Below are positions 1 to 8,656 of a stretch of 62,897 nucleotides of DNA, piece after piece. Each line of letters starts with the position of its first letter. Positions within the stretch are counted from its first letter, which is position 1. Origin of the DNA: Candidatus Moraniibacteriota bacterium (lineage in GTDB: Bacteria; Patescibacteriota; Minisyncoccia; Moranbacterales; GCA-2747515); contig JAUVJK010000001.1 of the NCBI GenBank assembly GCA_030592425.1, forward strand, positions 1-62,897, written 5' to 3'. Under the pieces are notes generated by a model, which saw only the letters and a list, made by a program, of their open reading frames with translations, was not told where the DNA came from and did not search any database. A program made the translations under genes and the position numbers.

Positions 1-150
1 TACTACACAAATAAGACTCCTCTCGAGCTCTTCTTTCCAAATGCCACACCAAAAGACATAAAAAGTGCTATTTCAGCAGCAGGATTGCCACTCAATGAAG
101 TAAAGAACCATGCCAATACATACTTCACAGGCGATTATCAATTCACCTAA
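1..150 (+). CDS. 3' end of an unidentified protein (partial)
   Basis: The frame beginning at base 1 is open for 49 codons and ends with TAA at 148-150; the start lies outside the window. The visible tail is hydrophilic, ends in GDYQFT and carries no motif I recognise. Its support is positional: a strong + strand terminator follows 16 bases later. It converges on the minus-strand translation cluster. Function unknown. Confidence 0.5.
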   Translation, partial: YYTNKTPLELFFPNATPKDIKSAISAAGLPLNEVKNHANTYFTGDYQFT

Positions 151-166
151 GGAGGCGTATTTCCCA

Positions 167-203
167 AGAGCAGTGACTACACATAGTCAGTGCTCTTTTT
201 TAT
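167..203 (+). terminator. Rho-independent terminator of the partial gene
   Basis: Arms AGAGCAGTGACTA (167-179) and TAGTCAGTGCTCT (184-196) pair with one central G-G mismatch around a 4-base loop, followed by a T tract. Confidence 0.85.
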
Positions 204-206
204 TTC

Positions 207-260
207 AAAAAATAAACGACCTCATTAATGATGTCATTAAATAGGTCATTAAAGTTTATT
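207..260 (-). terminator. Terminator at the end of the ribosomal protein cluster
   Basis: GACCTCATTAATG (218-230) pairs imperfectly with CATTAAATAGGTC (235-247), and ATAAAC/GTTTAT extends the stem outward. On the minus strand the hairpin runs into TTTATTTTTTG. It lies just beyond the last gene of the long minus-strand cluster and faces the + strand terminator at 167. Confidence 0.6.
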
Positions 261-285
261 TAAATAGCCTTAGGCACGTAAAATA

Positions 286-696
286 TTACTCCTTTTCCTT
301 CTCTCTCCTTTTTAATCCCCCACGAATAATGTCACATGCTGCCTGAAATTCACGCAGATCTTTTTTTAAACTTTTTTGCACAGCAATACTCTCTTCATTT
401 TTGATCTTGTCTGAGTATAAAAGCTCTTTGTATGTCATAAAGTCTTCGATTGTCTTTCCTGTATTTTCATCCTCTTGCAGCCATTTCTTTCCCTGAAGCA
501 ACCACCGCAATGCATCTGAAAATGCCATACGCTCCTCATCTTCTTCAATAGTATCAGCTGCCCCAACTATCTCACCTCGTGCAGTAACATTCGCATTAAT
601 GATCTTTTTTACCTCATTTAATTCCACCAGACCATGATGATCTGATTCATTCTCCTGTGGCAATAACTCTGCTGATGATGGTACTTCTCTATTCAT
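286..696 (-). CDS. Hypothetical acidic protein, last gene of the map cluster
   Basis: A soluble 136-residue protein rich in Glu and Lys, with no signal peptide, membrane segment or motif I recognise. I use the ATG at 694-696 (protein begins MNREVPSS) because it lies 11 bases after the map stop; a longer frame reaches back to 765 but would run 58 bases into map. No clear Shine-Dalgarno site is visible. It is co-directional with map and followed by a terminator, so it is probably the last gene of the secY-map transcript. The C-terminal half (AFSDALRWLLQGKKWL onward) looks helical. Function unknown. Confidence 0.6.
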   Translation of the reverse strand: MNREVPSSAELLPQENESDHHGLVELNEVKKIINANVTARGEIVGAADTIEEDEERMAFSDALRWLLQGKKWLQEDENTGKTIEDFMTYKELLYSDKIKNEESIAVQKSLKKDLREFQAACDIIRGGLKRREKEKE

Positions 697-707
697 TTTG
701 TATCTCG

Positions 708-1472
708 TTAGACTTGTGTTAAAATTTCCGTCCCTTTTTCTGTGACCAGCATGGTATTTTCCCAATGAGCGCTCAAGCTACCATCACTACTTCGATAGGT
801 CCAGCCATCACTATCAAGCGTCGTCTCGCTCGTACCAAGATTGATCATTGGTTCGATTGCGATCACCATGCCTTTTTTGAATGTAAAATTGTGCATGCCT
901 TTGATAAAGAAGTTTGGGATTTGTGGATCTTCATGCAGCTCATAACCAATTCCATGACCAACTAAATTCTTTACAACACCGCATCCCTCCGTTTCCGCTA
1001 CAGACTGTGCTGCGCGTGCGAAATCTTCCAACGTCGCACCGTCTTTGATCCGTGCAACGCCTTTGTTATAAGATGCACGCGTCACTTCTGTGATCTTCTG
1101 TGCATCAGCACTTACATCTCCTACCATAAAAGTGCGTGCCATATCAGCGTACATTTTTTTGTAAACAAGTCCAATATCAATTTTGACGAGATCTCCTGCA
1201 GAAATAAGTTTGTCTTCCGTTGGAATACCATGAACCACTTCCTCATTCAATGAAAAACAAATCGTACCTGGGAAAGGAGTTGGTCCACCAGCATCATACC
1301 CTTTAAAGGCGGGGACTGAGTGTCGCGCGTAGATCTCTCGTTCTGCAATCTCATCAAGATGTGCCCCACTGACGCCAGCTGCTACTTCACTTTCGAGGAT
1401 CGCAACAACTTCCGCAAGACGTTTCCCTGCCTCACGCATGATCGCGATCTCTTTGTCATTTTTTATATGCAT
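708..1472 (-). CDS. map: Methionine aminopeptidase, type I
   Basis: Removes the N-terminal Met from nascent proteins in the cytosol. It is 254 residues, the usual length for the type I family, without the N-terminal zinc-finger extension found in some members. The five metal ligands are visible: D99 (KIDIGL), D110 (YADMART), H173 (GHGIG), E207 (AIEPM) and E238 (WENTML); H81 (VVHGIP) is the substrate-binding His. It follows secY directly; adk, which usually separates secY and map, is absent. The start is the ATG giving MHIKNDKEI. Confidence 0.97.
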   Translation of the reverse strand: MHIKNDKEIAIMREAGKRLAEVVAILESEVAAGVSGAHLDEIAEREIYARHSVPAFKGYDAGGPTPFPGTICFSLNEEVVHGIPTEDKLISAGDLVKIDIGLVYKKMYADMARTFMVGDVSADAQKITEVTRASYNKGVARIKDGATLEDFARAAQSVAETEGCGVVKNLVGHGIGYELHEDPQIPNFFIKGMHNFTFKKGMVIAIEPMINLGTSETTLDSDGWTYRSSDGSLSAHWENTMLVTEKGTEILTQV

Positions 1473-1555
1473 GACCTATTATAGTCACACTTGGTCAAAA
1501 AACACAAAAAAACAGCTGTTTGCTGTTTTCCATATTCAAAGTTCTATATTGCCGT

Positions 1556-2839
1556 CTAAAATCCATCATAATCACGCATGACCATCTGTGCTTCTAATTG
1601 CTTTACAATCTCGATCACCACAGAAACCGTGATCAAAATACTTGTCCCACCAATCGTCAGAGCAGTCATACCCGTTACACCTGACACAACAACTGGCATC
1701 ACAGCAATCGTTCCGAGGAAAAGAGCTCCCGCAAGTGTAATACGTGTCACGATGCGACCAAGATACTCTTCTGTTTCGCTACCAGGACGCACACCAGGCA
1801 CATACCCGCCTTGTTTCTGGAGATTCTCTGCGATCTTGTGTGGATCAAAAACAACAGCTGTATAAAAATATGTAAATAATACAACAAGTGAAAAGTAAAC
1901 GATACCGTAGATCCACTGATTTTGGAAAAGATCCGTTAATGTCTGTCCAAATGATGCTAATGATTCATTACTCGCTTGCGCAAGCATACCACCAACCATC
2001 GTTGGAAAGAGAATCAAAGAAACAGCAAAGATGATCGGGATAACACCAGCTTGATTGACCCGCAGTGGCAAGTGTGAAGCTGCTTGTCCGTAGGATTGAT
2101 TACCCCGCATACGCTTTGCATAAGAAATCGGGATGTTACGCTGTCCCTCAGAAACAAACACCACACCGACGATCGTCAGGATACCAACAGCTGCAAAAAG
2201 GATATATTTATAGATATCACGTTCATCAAACGTTGCAGAAGTTTGAGAGATCATCGTTGGCAATGATGCGACGATTCCTGCAAAGATCATGATTGATACA
2301 CCATTACCGATCTTTTTCTCTGTGATCAACTCACCAAGCCACATCAGGAAGATCGTTCCTGCTGTTGCAACAATGATAATCAACACCATATCAAACGATG
2401 AAAGCTGTGTAATAATACCTTGTGATTTGAGTAGTGTGACCATTGCAAATGTTTGCATGATCGCAAGTGGCACCGTCAGCATACGTGTGATCGAGTTGAA
2501 TTTCTGTCGCCCTTGTTCTCCTTCTTCTTTATGAAGTTGTTCCATCCGTGGCACGATCATCGTCAAAAGTTGCATAATGATCGATGCTGTAATATAGGGG
2601 CCGAGTCCAAGAAGGACGATTGAAATATTTGATAAACCACCACCAGAGAACATATTCAAAAGACCAACGAGTTGGTTTTCTGCGAAAAGATCTTTGATCT
2701 GTGCAACATCAATACCTGGTAATGGAATATTTGCAGCAAGACGAAAAACGATCAGAAGCGCAAAGATAAAAAATATCTTATTACGAAGGTCTTTCGTTTT
2801 GAAGATCTGTGTTAATTTCTCAAAAAAGTCTTTGATCAT
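1556..2839 (-). CDS. secY: Preprotein translocase channel subunit SecY
   Basis: The membrane channel of the Sec pathway; 427 residues with about ten hydrophobic segments. The N-terminus (MIKDFFEKLTQIF), the plug region with FSGGGLSNISI (about residues 64-74), the cytosolic loop IPISYAKRM and the C-terminal LEAQMVMRDYDGF are typical of SecY. It sits in the conserved place after L15 in the spc cluster and before map. No Shine-Dalgarno site is seen upstream (CACTACTATTATG). Confidence 0.98.
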   Translation of the reverse strand: MIKDFFEKLTQIFKTKDLRNKIFFIFALLIVFRLAANIPLPGIDVAQIKDLFAENQLVGLLNMFSGGGLSNISIVLLGLGPYITASIIMQLLTMIVPRMEQLHKEEGEQGRQKFNSITRMLTVPLAIMQTFAMVTLLKSQGIITQLSSFDMVLIIIVATAGTIFLMWLGELITEKKIGNGVSIMIFAGIVASLPTMISQTSATFDERDIYKYILFAAVGILTIVGVVFVSEGQRNIPISYAKRMRGNQSYGQAASHLPLRVNQAGVIPIIFAVSLILFPTMVGGMLAQASNESLASFGQTLTDLFQNQWIYGIVYFSLVVLFTYFYTAVVFDPHKIAENLQKQGGYVPGVRPGSETEEYLGRIVTRITLAGALFLGTIAVMPVVVSGVTGMTALTIGGTSILITVSVVIEIVKQLEAQMVMRDYDGF

Positions 2840-2904
2840 AATAGTAGTGCATGGATCATACTGTCAATTACCCCAGTATAGCACATTTTAATGCATGCGA
2901 GGAT

Positions 2905-3408
2905 TTATCTTTTCTTTGGTACTTCTTTTTCTTTTTTTCCTGACACGTCGCTCGTGAGCGACTGTGCTTCCTGTTTCGCAATCGTTCCACCAGTTTTTTC
3001 AATCACTTTTGCTGCAGCGACACTCACATTGATATCTTTTGCGATCATCATTTTCTTTGTTAGTGTACCACTCGCAACGATCTTTGCTCCATTGCGTAGT
3101 TCATTCTGGCGAATATGACCTTTCTTTGCCAATGTTACAATAGAAACTTCAGAACCAGCGTCAAAGAGCTGTTCAAGGTCTGATAGTCGTACAACAACGA
3201 GCTTTGCATGTGGTGATTTAAATCCACGTAATTTTTTCATACGATGGATCAGTGATGAGCGACCACCTTCAAAGAGCGGATCAACATTTCCACCACTGCG
3301 TGATTTTTGTCCCTTCATACCACGACCAGAGTATGTACCACGCTTTCCGCCACGACCAACGCGCTTGCGTGTTCTTTTACCTTCTACTTGTAGTTGATGA
3401 ATCTGCAT
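2905..3408 (-). CDS. rplO: 50S ribosomal protein L15
   Basis: A 23S rRNA-binding protein of the large subunit. At 167 residues it exceeds the usual 145-150, with a charged tail ending KKEKEVPKKR. The conserved N-terminal glycine-rich region is clear (KRVGRGGKRGTYSGRGMKGQ, then GGRSSLIHRMKKLRGF). It is preceded by S5 with only 39 bp between them, so L30 is absent from its usual place. The tail coding region contains the palindrome at 2947-2962. Confidence 0.97.
   Translation of the reverse strand: MQIHQLQVEGKRTRKRVGRGGKRGTYSGRGMKGQKSRSGGNVDPLFEGGRSSLIHRMKKLRGFKSPHAKLVVVRLSDLEQLFDAGSEVSIVTLAKKGHIRQNELRNGAKIVASGTLTKKMMIAKDINVSVAAAKVIEKTGGTIAKQEAQSLTSDVSGKKEKEVPKKR
2947..2962. repeat. Single REP-like palindrome inside rplO
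   Basis: GTCGCTC and GAGCGAC are 7-bp inverted arms around GT. The motif closely resembles the palindromic units clustered at 27083-27192, but here it lies in the coding sequence for the non-conserved C-terminal tail of L15. Confidence 0.4.
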
Positions 3409-3447
3409 ATCTCGTCTAAATAGTTGAATTACAATATAATAATGTTC

Positions 3448-4080
3448 TTATTTTTTCGTTGTTTTCGTCGTCTTTTTAGTAGCCTTCTTTGGTGCAACCT
3501 TCACTTCCTTTGTTGGAGTAGTCTTTTTAGGAGCGACTTTCGATTCTTTTTGTGTTGTAGCCGGTTTTTCACTTACTGCCTTAGGTGTTTTTACTTTTAC
3601 TTGACTCAATTCACTCAAAGCAACGATCGTAGCTCGCGCTACATTGATCTTACTCGATGTACCAAGTGATTTTGATACAACATCACGGACACCTGCAAGA
3701 TCAAGAACAGAACGGACAGAGCCACCAGCAATGATCCCACTACCTTCTGGAGCTGGCTTCAAGAGGATGATCGCACTACCATGTTTCATCCTCACATCAT
3801 GTGGGATCGTACTACCATCCATCGGTACAGTGATCATGTGTTTCTTTGCATCATCTGATGCTTTCTGGATCGCTTGTTGTACATCTGTTCCTTTCGAAAT
3901 ACCCACACCGACTTTCCCTTTATGATTACCAAGAACAACCGTCGCGCGAAAGCGAAATCGGCGACCACCTTTTACCACACGCGTCACACGTGCAAGGTCG
4001 ATAAGTTTATTATCAAACTCAGACTTTTCGCGTCGTCTTCGTCGTCCGCCGCGCTTATTTTTTTTCTTCTGATCTGCCAT
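3448..4080 (-). CDS. rpsE: 30S ribosomal protein S5 with lysine-rich tail
   Basis: A small-subunit protein near the mRNA entry site that contributes to decoding accuracy. The double-stranded-RNA-like N-domain (FDNKLIDLARVTRVVKGGRR, about 22-41) and the C-domain (GSGIIAGGSVRSVLDLAGVRDV) are typical. Total length is 210 residues against about 165; the extra 45-50 C-terminal residues are low-complexity Lys/Thr/Pro, ending KKTTKTTKK. An Arg/Lys-rich stretch also precedes the first domain. Downstream L15 follows without L30. Confidence 0.97.
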   Translation of the reverse strand: MADQKKKNKRGGRRRRREKSEFDNKLIDLARVTRVVKGGRRFRFRATVVLGNHKGKVGVGISKGTDVQQAIQKASDDAKKHMITVPMDGSTIPHDVRMKHGSAIILLKPAPEGSGIIAGGSVRSVLDLAGVRDVVSKSLGTSSKINVARATIVALSELSQVKVKTPKAVSEKPATTQKESKVAPKKTTPTKEVKVAPKKATKKTTKTTKK

Positions 4081-4109
4081 AGAAAATTAGTTAGTATGTC
4101 GAAATAAAA

Positions 4110-4457
4110 TTATAATTTAATACCACCATCACGCATTGCATCTGCAAGCGCTTTGACCTTGCCATGATATTTGTAACCATTGCGGTCAAAAACAACTTCC
4201 GTGATCTTCTTGGCAGTACATTCTTTTGCGATATGAGATCCAAGTTTCCCAGCACCATCAATAGTATTTTTTGCCTTTGCATCTACAAGAGATCCACTCG
4301 CAAGCGTCGTTCCTTTTGCATCATCAATAACTTGTACACTGACATTGAGGTGAGAACGAAAAACACTGACACGTGGTCGCGTAGCTGTTCCTGTAATTTT
4401 AGCACGAACACGTCCTGCACGTCGCTTTCTATTCAGATTTTTCTTATTCTCGGCCAT
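4110..4457 (-). CDS. rplR: 50S ribosomal protein L18
   Basis: Binds 5S rRNA in the central protuberance. At 115 residues it is of normal size. Typical features are the basic N-terminus (NLNRKRRAGRVRAKI), RPRVSVFRSHLNVSVQVIDD and the C-terminal FDRNGYKYHGKVKALADAMR. It lies between L6 and S5 in the canonical spc order, with spacers of about 29 bases on each side. The start gives MAENKKNLN. Confidence 0.97.
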   Translation of the reverse strand: MAENKKNLNRKRRAGRVRAKITGTATRPRVSVFRSHLNVSVQVIDDAKGTTLASGSLVDAKAKNTIDGAGKLGSHIAKECTAKKITEVVFDRNGYKYHGKVKALADAMRDGGIKL

Positions 4458-4486
4458 AGTCGTACACTTTATTAATCATTATTATT

Positions 4487-5026
4487 CTACGCAGCTGCAG
4501 CTTTCTTTCCCTCCTTACGCCGCACAATCTCATCGCTATATTTAAATCCCTTGCCTTTATATGGTTCCACTGGCTTCAGCGCACGAATTTCTGCAGCAAA
4601 TTGTCCTACTGCTTGCTTATCAACGCCAGTTACTGTCAATAACATTTTATCAATTTCCACTGTTAATCCCTCTGGGATATCGACAAGCACAGGATGTGAA
4701 AAACCAAGTGCTAGATCGATCTGTTTTCCCTTCAATGCCATGCGATAACCGACGCCATTGAGCTCCAATTTCTTTTCAAATCCTTGCGATACACCATGTA
4801 CCATATTCTCGATCAATCGTTTTGTCGTTCCCCACATCGCACGAGATGTCTTGGAATTATTGTTATTTTTCACAGTAATTGCTCCATCTGCGACAGACGC
4901 ACTTACAGCATTATGGAGTTCCATGGAGATTTCACCTTTTGACCCCTTAACTTTCACAACATTCCCCGTAACATCAACAGTGACGCCATCTGGGATCGTG
5001 ATCGGTTTTATGCCAATTCTACTCAT
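4487..5026 (-). CDS. rplF: 50S ribosomal protein L6
   Basis: A two-domain large-subunit protein near the factor-binding centre. Its 179 residues match the family. MSRIGIKPITIPDGVTV opens the first domain, and the C-terminal rRNA-binding motif ALKPVEPYKGKGFKY is intact. The final KKAAAA is a short low-complexity end. Located between S8 and L18 as in the canonical spc operon. Confidence 0.98.
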   Translation of the reverse strand: MSRIGIKPITIPDGVTVDVTGNVVKVKGSKGEISMELHNAVSASVADGAITVKNNNNSKTSRAMWGTTKRLIENMVHGVSQGFEKKLELNGVGYRMALKGKQIDLALGFSHPVLVDIPEGLTVEIDKMLLTVTGVDKQAVGQFAAEIRALKPVEPYKGKGFKYSDEIVRRKEGKKAAAA

Positions 5027-5065
5027 ACATTTATGTAACTTTAGAAAATCTGAAATTTATATAAT

Positions 5066-5476
5066 TTACCACACTTCACAAATCACTTCACCACCAAGAC
5101 CTTTTTTCTTTGCGTCCTTACCACTCATAACGCCTTGTGATGTTGAGATCACTGCAATACCATACCCATTACGCACCTTGCGAATCATGTCATTTTTGAT
5201 GTAAACACGTTGTCCTGGCGTTGATACACGATGAATCTCTTTGATTGCTGGATCTTTTTTCGAAAGCGAGATCTGATCATATTTCAATACGATCTGAACG
5301 TTTTTGCGACCAACATGTTCTTCATCATCAATAACGTCAACTTTCTCTACTAAATTCTCACTTTCCAAAACCTTTGCAATAGCAATTTTTAGTCGCGATG
5401 CAGGAATCAACACAACAGCATGATTAGCCATCTGTGCGTTTCGGATACGTGTTAACATGTCACTGATTGGATCCAT
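5066..5476 (-). CDS. rpsH: 30S ribosomal protein S8
   Basis: A primary 16S rRNA-binding protein of the central domain and, in Enterobacteria, the repressor of the spc operon. 136 residues. It begins MDPISDMLTRIRNAQ and ends with the conserved GGEVICEVW, with STSQGVMSGKDAKKKGLGG in the RNA-binding C-domain. I saw no convincing S8-type binding site in the neighbouring spacers, so autoregulation is not claimed here. Confidence 0.98.
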   Translation of the reverse strand: MDPISDMLTRIRNAQMANHAVVLIPASRLKIAIAKVLESENLVEKVDVIDDEEHVGRKNVQIVLKYDQISLSKKDPAIKEIHRVSTPGQRVYIKNDMIRKVRNGYGIAVISTSQGVMSGKDAKKKGLGGEVICEVW

Positions 5477-5532
5477 AAATACTTTACTTAATACGAATAA
5501 CCTGTAAATTTGATCTTCTTCAACTTAATACT

Positions 5533-5718
5533 CTACCAACTACTTTTCCGCACACCAGGGATCTCTCCCTTACTTGCCAGTTCTCGAAAACAAATACGAC
5601 AGATACCAAACTTGCGAAGGAATGAGCGTGTTTTACCACACTTCCAACAGCGTCGCACTTCACGTGTCGAGTACTTTGGTTTCTTCTGAGATCTGGCTAT
5701 TACTGATGTTTTTGCCAT
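5533..5718 (-). CDS. rpsN: 30S ribosomal protein S14, zinc-binding type
   Basis: The 61-residue short form of S14 with the zinc knuckle intact: C24, C27, C40 and C43 in RRCWKCGKT and FGICRICF. The length and two CxxC pairs mark the C+ form typical of Gram-positive and CPR genomes, rather than the 100-residue zinc-free form. Located between L5 and S8. Confidence 0.97.
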   Translation of the reverse strand: MAKTSVIARSQKKPKYSTREVRRCWKCGKTRSFLRKFGICRICFRELASKGEIPGVRKSSW

Positions 5719-5756
5719 AATACGTTTTTCTTAAATGGAAAAATAGTTAATCTTTT

Positions 5757-6314
5757 TTAGTGGTCTTCTTTCTGAATGGGAAATCCCAATGCGCGAAATA
5801 ACGCCTCTCCGGATTTCTCATTATCTGCACTAGACACGATCGTGATCTGGAACCCATAGATCTTTCGTGCGTTCTCTGCTGAAATTTCTGGAAAAATTGT
5901 ATGTTCTTTAATACCAATATTCAAATTACCATTGTGATCAATTGCTTTCATTGGAATACCTTGGAAATCACGTGTACGTGGGAGTGCTTCATTGACCATA
6001 CGATCTATGAAATGCATCATACGTGTTCCACGGAGTGTCACTTTCATACCAATCTCCTGTCCTTCACGAATCTTGAAACTTGCAATCGATCGTTTTGCTG
6101 TCGTCATTACTGGCATCTGTCCTGTAATATCGATTAATGCTTGTTTCAATTCTTTGATCGCCTCTTTCTCTTTGAGAAGTGGTCCAATACCGACATTCAC
6201 AACGATCTTATTGATACGTGGTGCCATTAATGCATTATCAAGTTTCAACTGTTTTTGCAATTCCGGCACAACAGTTTTCTGATATTTTTCTCGAGTTGTA
6301 ATAATTTTACTCAT
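5757..6314 (-). CDS. rplE: 50S ribosomal protein L5
   Basis: A 5S rRNA-binding protein that contacts the P-site tRNA and S13. 185 residues. Typical stretches are PRINKIVVNVGIG, ITGQMPVMTTAKRSIASFKIR and GIKEHTIFPEI. The order L24-L5-S14 is canonical. The start gives MSKIITTREKYQ. Confidence 0.98.
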   Translation of the reverse strand: MSKIITTREKYQKTVVPELQKQLKLDNALMAPRINKIVVNVGIGPLLKEKEAIKELKQALIDITGQMPVMTTAKRSIASFKIREGQEIGMKVTLRGTRMMHFIDRMVNEALPRTRDFQGIPMKAIDHNGNLNIGIKEHTIFPEISAENARKIYGFQITIVSSADNEKSGEALFRALGFPIQKEDH

Positions 6315-6340
6315 GTCTTTAAATAAATGCGCTACTTAAA

Positions 6341-6649
6341 CTAAATTGCTTTACCACTTTTCTTTGATACACGGACTTTTTTTTCTCCTTCAAATGTAAA
6401 TCCAACCCGTGTTGGCTTATCTGTATGTGGACACACGAGCATGACATTTGATGCATCAATTGATGCTTCCTTGTGAATTCGCTCCCCTTTTTCACCAGAT
6501 TTGCGTGGCTTACGGTGACGGATCACAACATTCACTTTCTCCACAACAATTCGTCCAGTGCTTGGGATCACATCCAAAACAGTCCCGCGTTTACCGCTGT
6601 CCTTTCCAGCTCTTACTTCCACTTTGTCTCCTTTTTTGATCTTCAACAT
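6341..6649 (-). CDS. rplX: 50S ribosomal protein L24
   Basis: An assembly-initiating large-subunit protein. The KOW motif is at the N-terminus (MLKIKKGDKVEVRAGKDSGK), and VVEKVNVVIRHRKP follows. The frame is open upstream to 6772, but the ATG at 6649 starts the canonical protein of 102 residues and lies 10 bases after the L14 stop, so I use it. The C-terminus ends in a basic tail. Confidence 0.96.
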   Translation of the reverse strand: MLKIKKGDKVEVRAGKDSGKRGTVLDVIPSTGRIVVEKVNVVIRHRKPRKSGEKGERIHKEASIDASNVMLVCPHTDKPTRVGFTFEGEKKVRVSKKSGKAI

Positions 6650-6659
6650 AATATTCTTA

Positions 6660-7031
6660 TTATAATACTTCTGGTGCCATCGAAACGATCTTTGTGTATC
6701 CTTGATCACGCATTTCACGCGCAATTGGGCCAAAGATACGTGTTCCTTTTGGCTCTTTATTCTCGGGGTCAATGATCACAGCTGCATTTTCATCAAATCG
6801 TATATAAGAACCGTCTTTCCGTCGAATTGCTTTCTTTGTTCGTACAACAACAGCCTTGACAACATCACCTGACTTGATCGCACTTCGTGGCTCTGCTGAT
6901 TTCACAGAAGCAACAAAGATATCGCCAACAGAGGCATACCGCCGCTTACTTCCACCAAGTACTTTAAAACACTCGATGACTTTTGCGCCACTATTATCTG
7001 CCACTTTCAATTTTGTCTCTGCTTGAATCAT
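6660..7031 (-). CDS. rplN: 50S ribosomal protein L14
   Basis: One of the most conserved large-subunit proteins, part of intersubunit bridges. The 123 residues begin MIQAETKLKVADNSGAKVIE, and the central PRSAIKSGDVVKAVVVRTKK and C-terminal GTRIFGPIAREMRDQGYTKI are family hallmarks. It lies between S17 and L24. Confidence 0.98.
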   Translation of the reverse strand: MIQAETKLKVADNSGAKVIECFKVLGGSKRRYASVGDIFVASVKSAEPRSAIKSGDVVKAVVVRTKKAIRRKDGSYIRFDENAAVIIDPENKEPKGTRIFGPIAREMRDQGYTKIVSMAPEVL

Positions 7032-7040
7032 AGTATATTT

Positions 7041-7283
7041 TTAAACTGTCCGATAAGATTTATCCTTACTCATTGGCTTACACATCACAAATGCTACTTT
7101 ATCTCCCACTTTATATTCATTGTTCTCATCATGTACTTTGTATTTTTTCGTTGCTTTATAGCGTTTATGATATTTTGGGTGCTCTTTATATGCTTCCACA
7201 GCAACAACAACAGTCTTGTCCATCGCATCTGAAACGACGACACCGTGTAAGTTTCCACCTTTTTTACTTTCTACATTTGTCAT
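7041..7283 (-). CDS. rpsQ: 30S ribosomal protein S17
   Basis: A primary 16S rRNA-binding OB-fold protein. Its 80 residues include the hallmark GVVVSDAMDKTVVVAVE near the N-terminus and HPKYHKRYKATKKYKVHDE. Spacing to L14 is 9 bases. No Shine-Dalgarno site is visible upstream of the ATG. Confidence 0.97.
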   Translation of the reverse strand: MTNVESKKGGNLHGVVVSDAMDKTVVVAVEAYKEHPKYHKRYKATKKYKVHDENNEYKVGDKVAFVMCKPMSKDKSYRTV

Positions 7284-7309
7284 ATGTTTATCGCTGCTAA
7301 AAAATTCAA

Positions 7310-7513
7310 TTACTTATTGGACTGCGCCATTTCTTTTTCTTTGAGAATTGTCATGATCTGTGCTATTGAAGTACGTGCTTCACGATATTCCTTCAAAGAC
7401 TTCTCCTGTTTCACTGTCACATCAACATATGTTGATTGTGCAACAACGCGACTCTTCGCAAGGAGTTCTTCCAGTTCTTTTATTGACTTTTCTCTAAGTT
7501 CATTAACTTTCAT
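7310..7513 (-). CDS. rpmC: 50S ribosomal protein L29
   Basis: A small helical hairpin protein at the peptide exit tunnel, part of the docking platform for nascent-chain factors. I choose the ATG giving MKVNELREKSIKELEELL (67 residues), 10 bases after the L16 stop; an upstream in-frame ATG at 7537 would overlap L16 by 14 bases. Length and charge fit the family, although the C-terminus is longer than in E. coli. Confidence 0.93.
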   Translation of the reverse strand: MKVNELREKSIKELEELLAKSRVVAQSTYVDVTVKQEKSLKEYREARTSIAQIMTILKEKEMAQSNK

Positions 7514-7523
7514 AATTGCTCTC

Positions 7524-7931
7524 TTATTTTTTGACAAACTTCGTTGCTACTCCAAACTTGTGTCCTGCGAGTCGAAACGCCTCACGCGCATCTTCTTCTG
7601 AAATGCCATCCATTTCCATCATTACTGTCCCCATTTTTACCTTTGCGACAAAATGATCAACAGCACCTTTACCTTTACCCATCGGTGTTTCATCACCTTT
7701 CTTGGTCATTGAATGGTCAGGGAAAATACGAATCCAAATCTTACCACCACGCTGCACATATCGCGTTACTGCGCGACGCGCAGCTTCGATCTGACGTGCT
7801 GTGATGAGACCTGAGCTTGTCGCCTTCAGTCCATAACTTCCAAAGTTCACGTTCGTTCCACGTGTCGCAGTACCCTTTGGCAAACCGCCGCGGTGTACTT
7901 TTCTATGTTTTACTTTTCGTGGCATTAACAT
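7524..7931 (-). CDS. rplP: 50S ribosomal protein L16
   Basis: Binds near the A-site tRNA elbow. The 135 residues contain PRKVKHRKVHRGG at the N-terminus, ARQIEAARRAVTRYVQRGGK and KPMGKGKG-like MGKGKGAVDHFVAKV. The N-terminus reads MLMPRKV, so the start may be the first or the third codon. The canonical S3-L16-L29 order is kept. Confidence 0.97.
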   Translation of the reverse strand: MLMPRKVKHRKVHRGGLPKGTATRGTNVNFGSYGLKATSSGLITARQIEAARRAVTRYVQRGGKIWIRIFPDHSMTKKGDETPMGKGKGAVDHFVAKVKMGTVMMEMDGISEEDAREAFRLAGHKFGVATKFVKK

Positions 7932-7968
7932 AATCGTCTTTCGTTATTTCCAAATACTTTATACTTAC

Positions 7969-8622
7969 CTAGCTTCGTTCAACATTAAACACCTCACCTT
8001 TGTAGATCCACACCTTTACACCAATCGCTCCATAGGTTGTCCGTGCAACATCTCGTGCAAAGTCAATATCAGCACGCAATGTATGCAATGGAATCGTCCC
8101 TCGTGATAGCCATTCGGCTCGTGACATTTCCGCTCCGTTCAATCGACCAGACACTTGGATCTTTACACCTTTAATATTGCGATTCTTTTCTACCTGATCA
8201 AGCATTGATTTCAATACACGTCGGAATGGCATACGTTTCTCAAGATTTTCTGCAACTTGCTGTGCAACCAATGCTGCGCTTTCTTCAAATTGTTTGATCT
8301 CCTTAATTTCCAATTTCAAATCAACTTTCTTTCCTGCAAAATAATTCTTTTTGATAAATACACTCATATCTTCGATCCCTGAGCCACCACGTCCAATCAA
8401 TACACCTGGACGAGATGTTTTTACGATCAGAAGCACCTTCTGTGCACTACGCTCGATTTCAACATCAGCAATAGATGCGTTGCGCCATTTTTTCATAATT
8501 GCACGTCGAATCTCAACATCCTGTCGTAGCAATTTAGCAAAATCTTTATCAGCGTACCAGCGTGATCGCCAGTCCGTTGTGATTCCGATACGTATTCCTT
8601 TTGGATTGATCTTTTGTCCCAT
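7969..8622 (-). CDS. rpsC: 30S ribosomal protein S3
   Basis: Forms part of the mRNA entry channel and helicase. 217 residues, beginning MGQKINPKGIRIGI. The KH domain is seen at VLLIVKTSRPGVLIGRGGSGI (shown in part), and the C-domain has GRLNGAEMSRAEW and HTLRADIDFARDVARTTYGAIGVKVWI. Located between L22 and L16. Confidence 0.98.
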   Translation of the reverse strand: MGQKINPKGIRIGITTDWRSRWYADKDFAKLLRQDVEIRRAIMKKWRNASIADVEIERSAQKVLLIVKTSRPGVLIGRGGSGIEDMSVFIKKNYFAGKKVDLKLEIKEIKQFEESAALVAQQVAENLEKRMPFRRVLKSMLDQVEKNRNIKGVKIQVSGRLNGAEMSRAEWLSRGTIPLHTLRADIDFARDVARTTYGAIGVKVWIYKGEVFNVERS

Positions 8623-8656
8623 GATGTTTCGTTAATTTAATCTGATCTTCAAATGA

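Noticed and set aside
3409..3447. A hidden rpmD (L30) gene
   Set aside because: Only 39 bases are free between rpsE and rplO.
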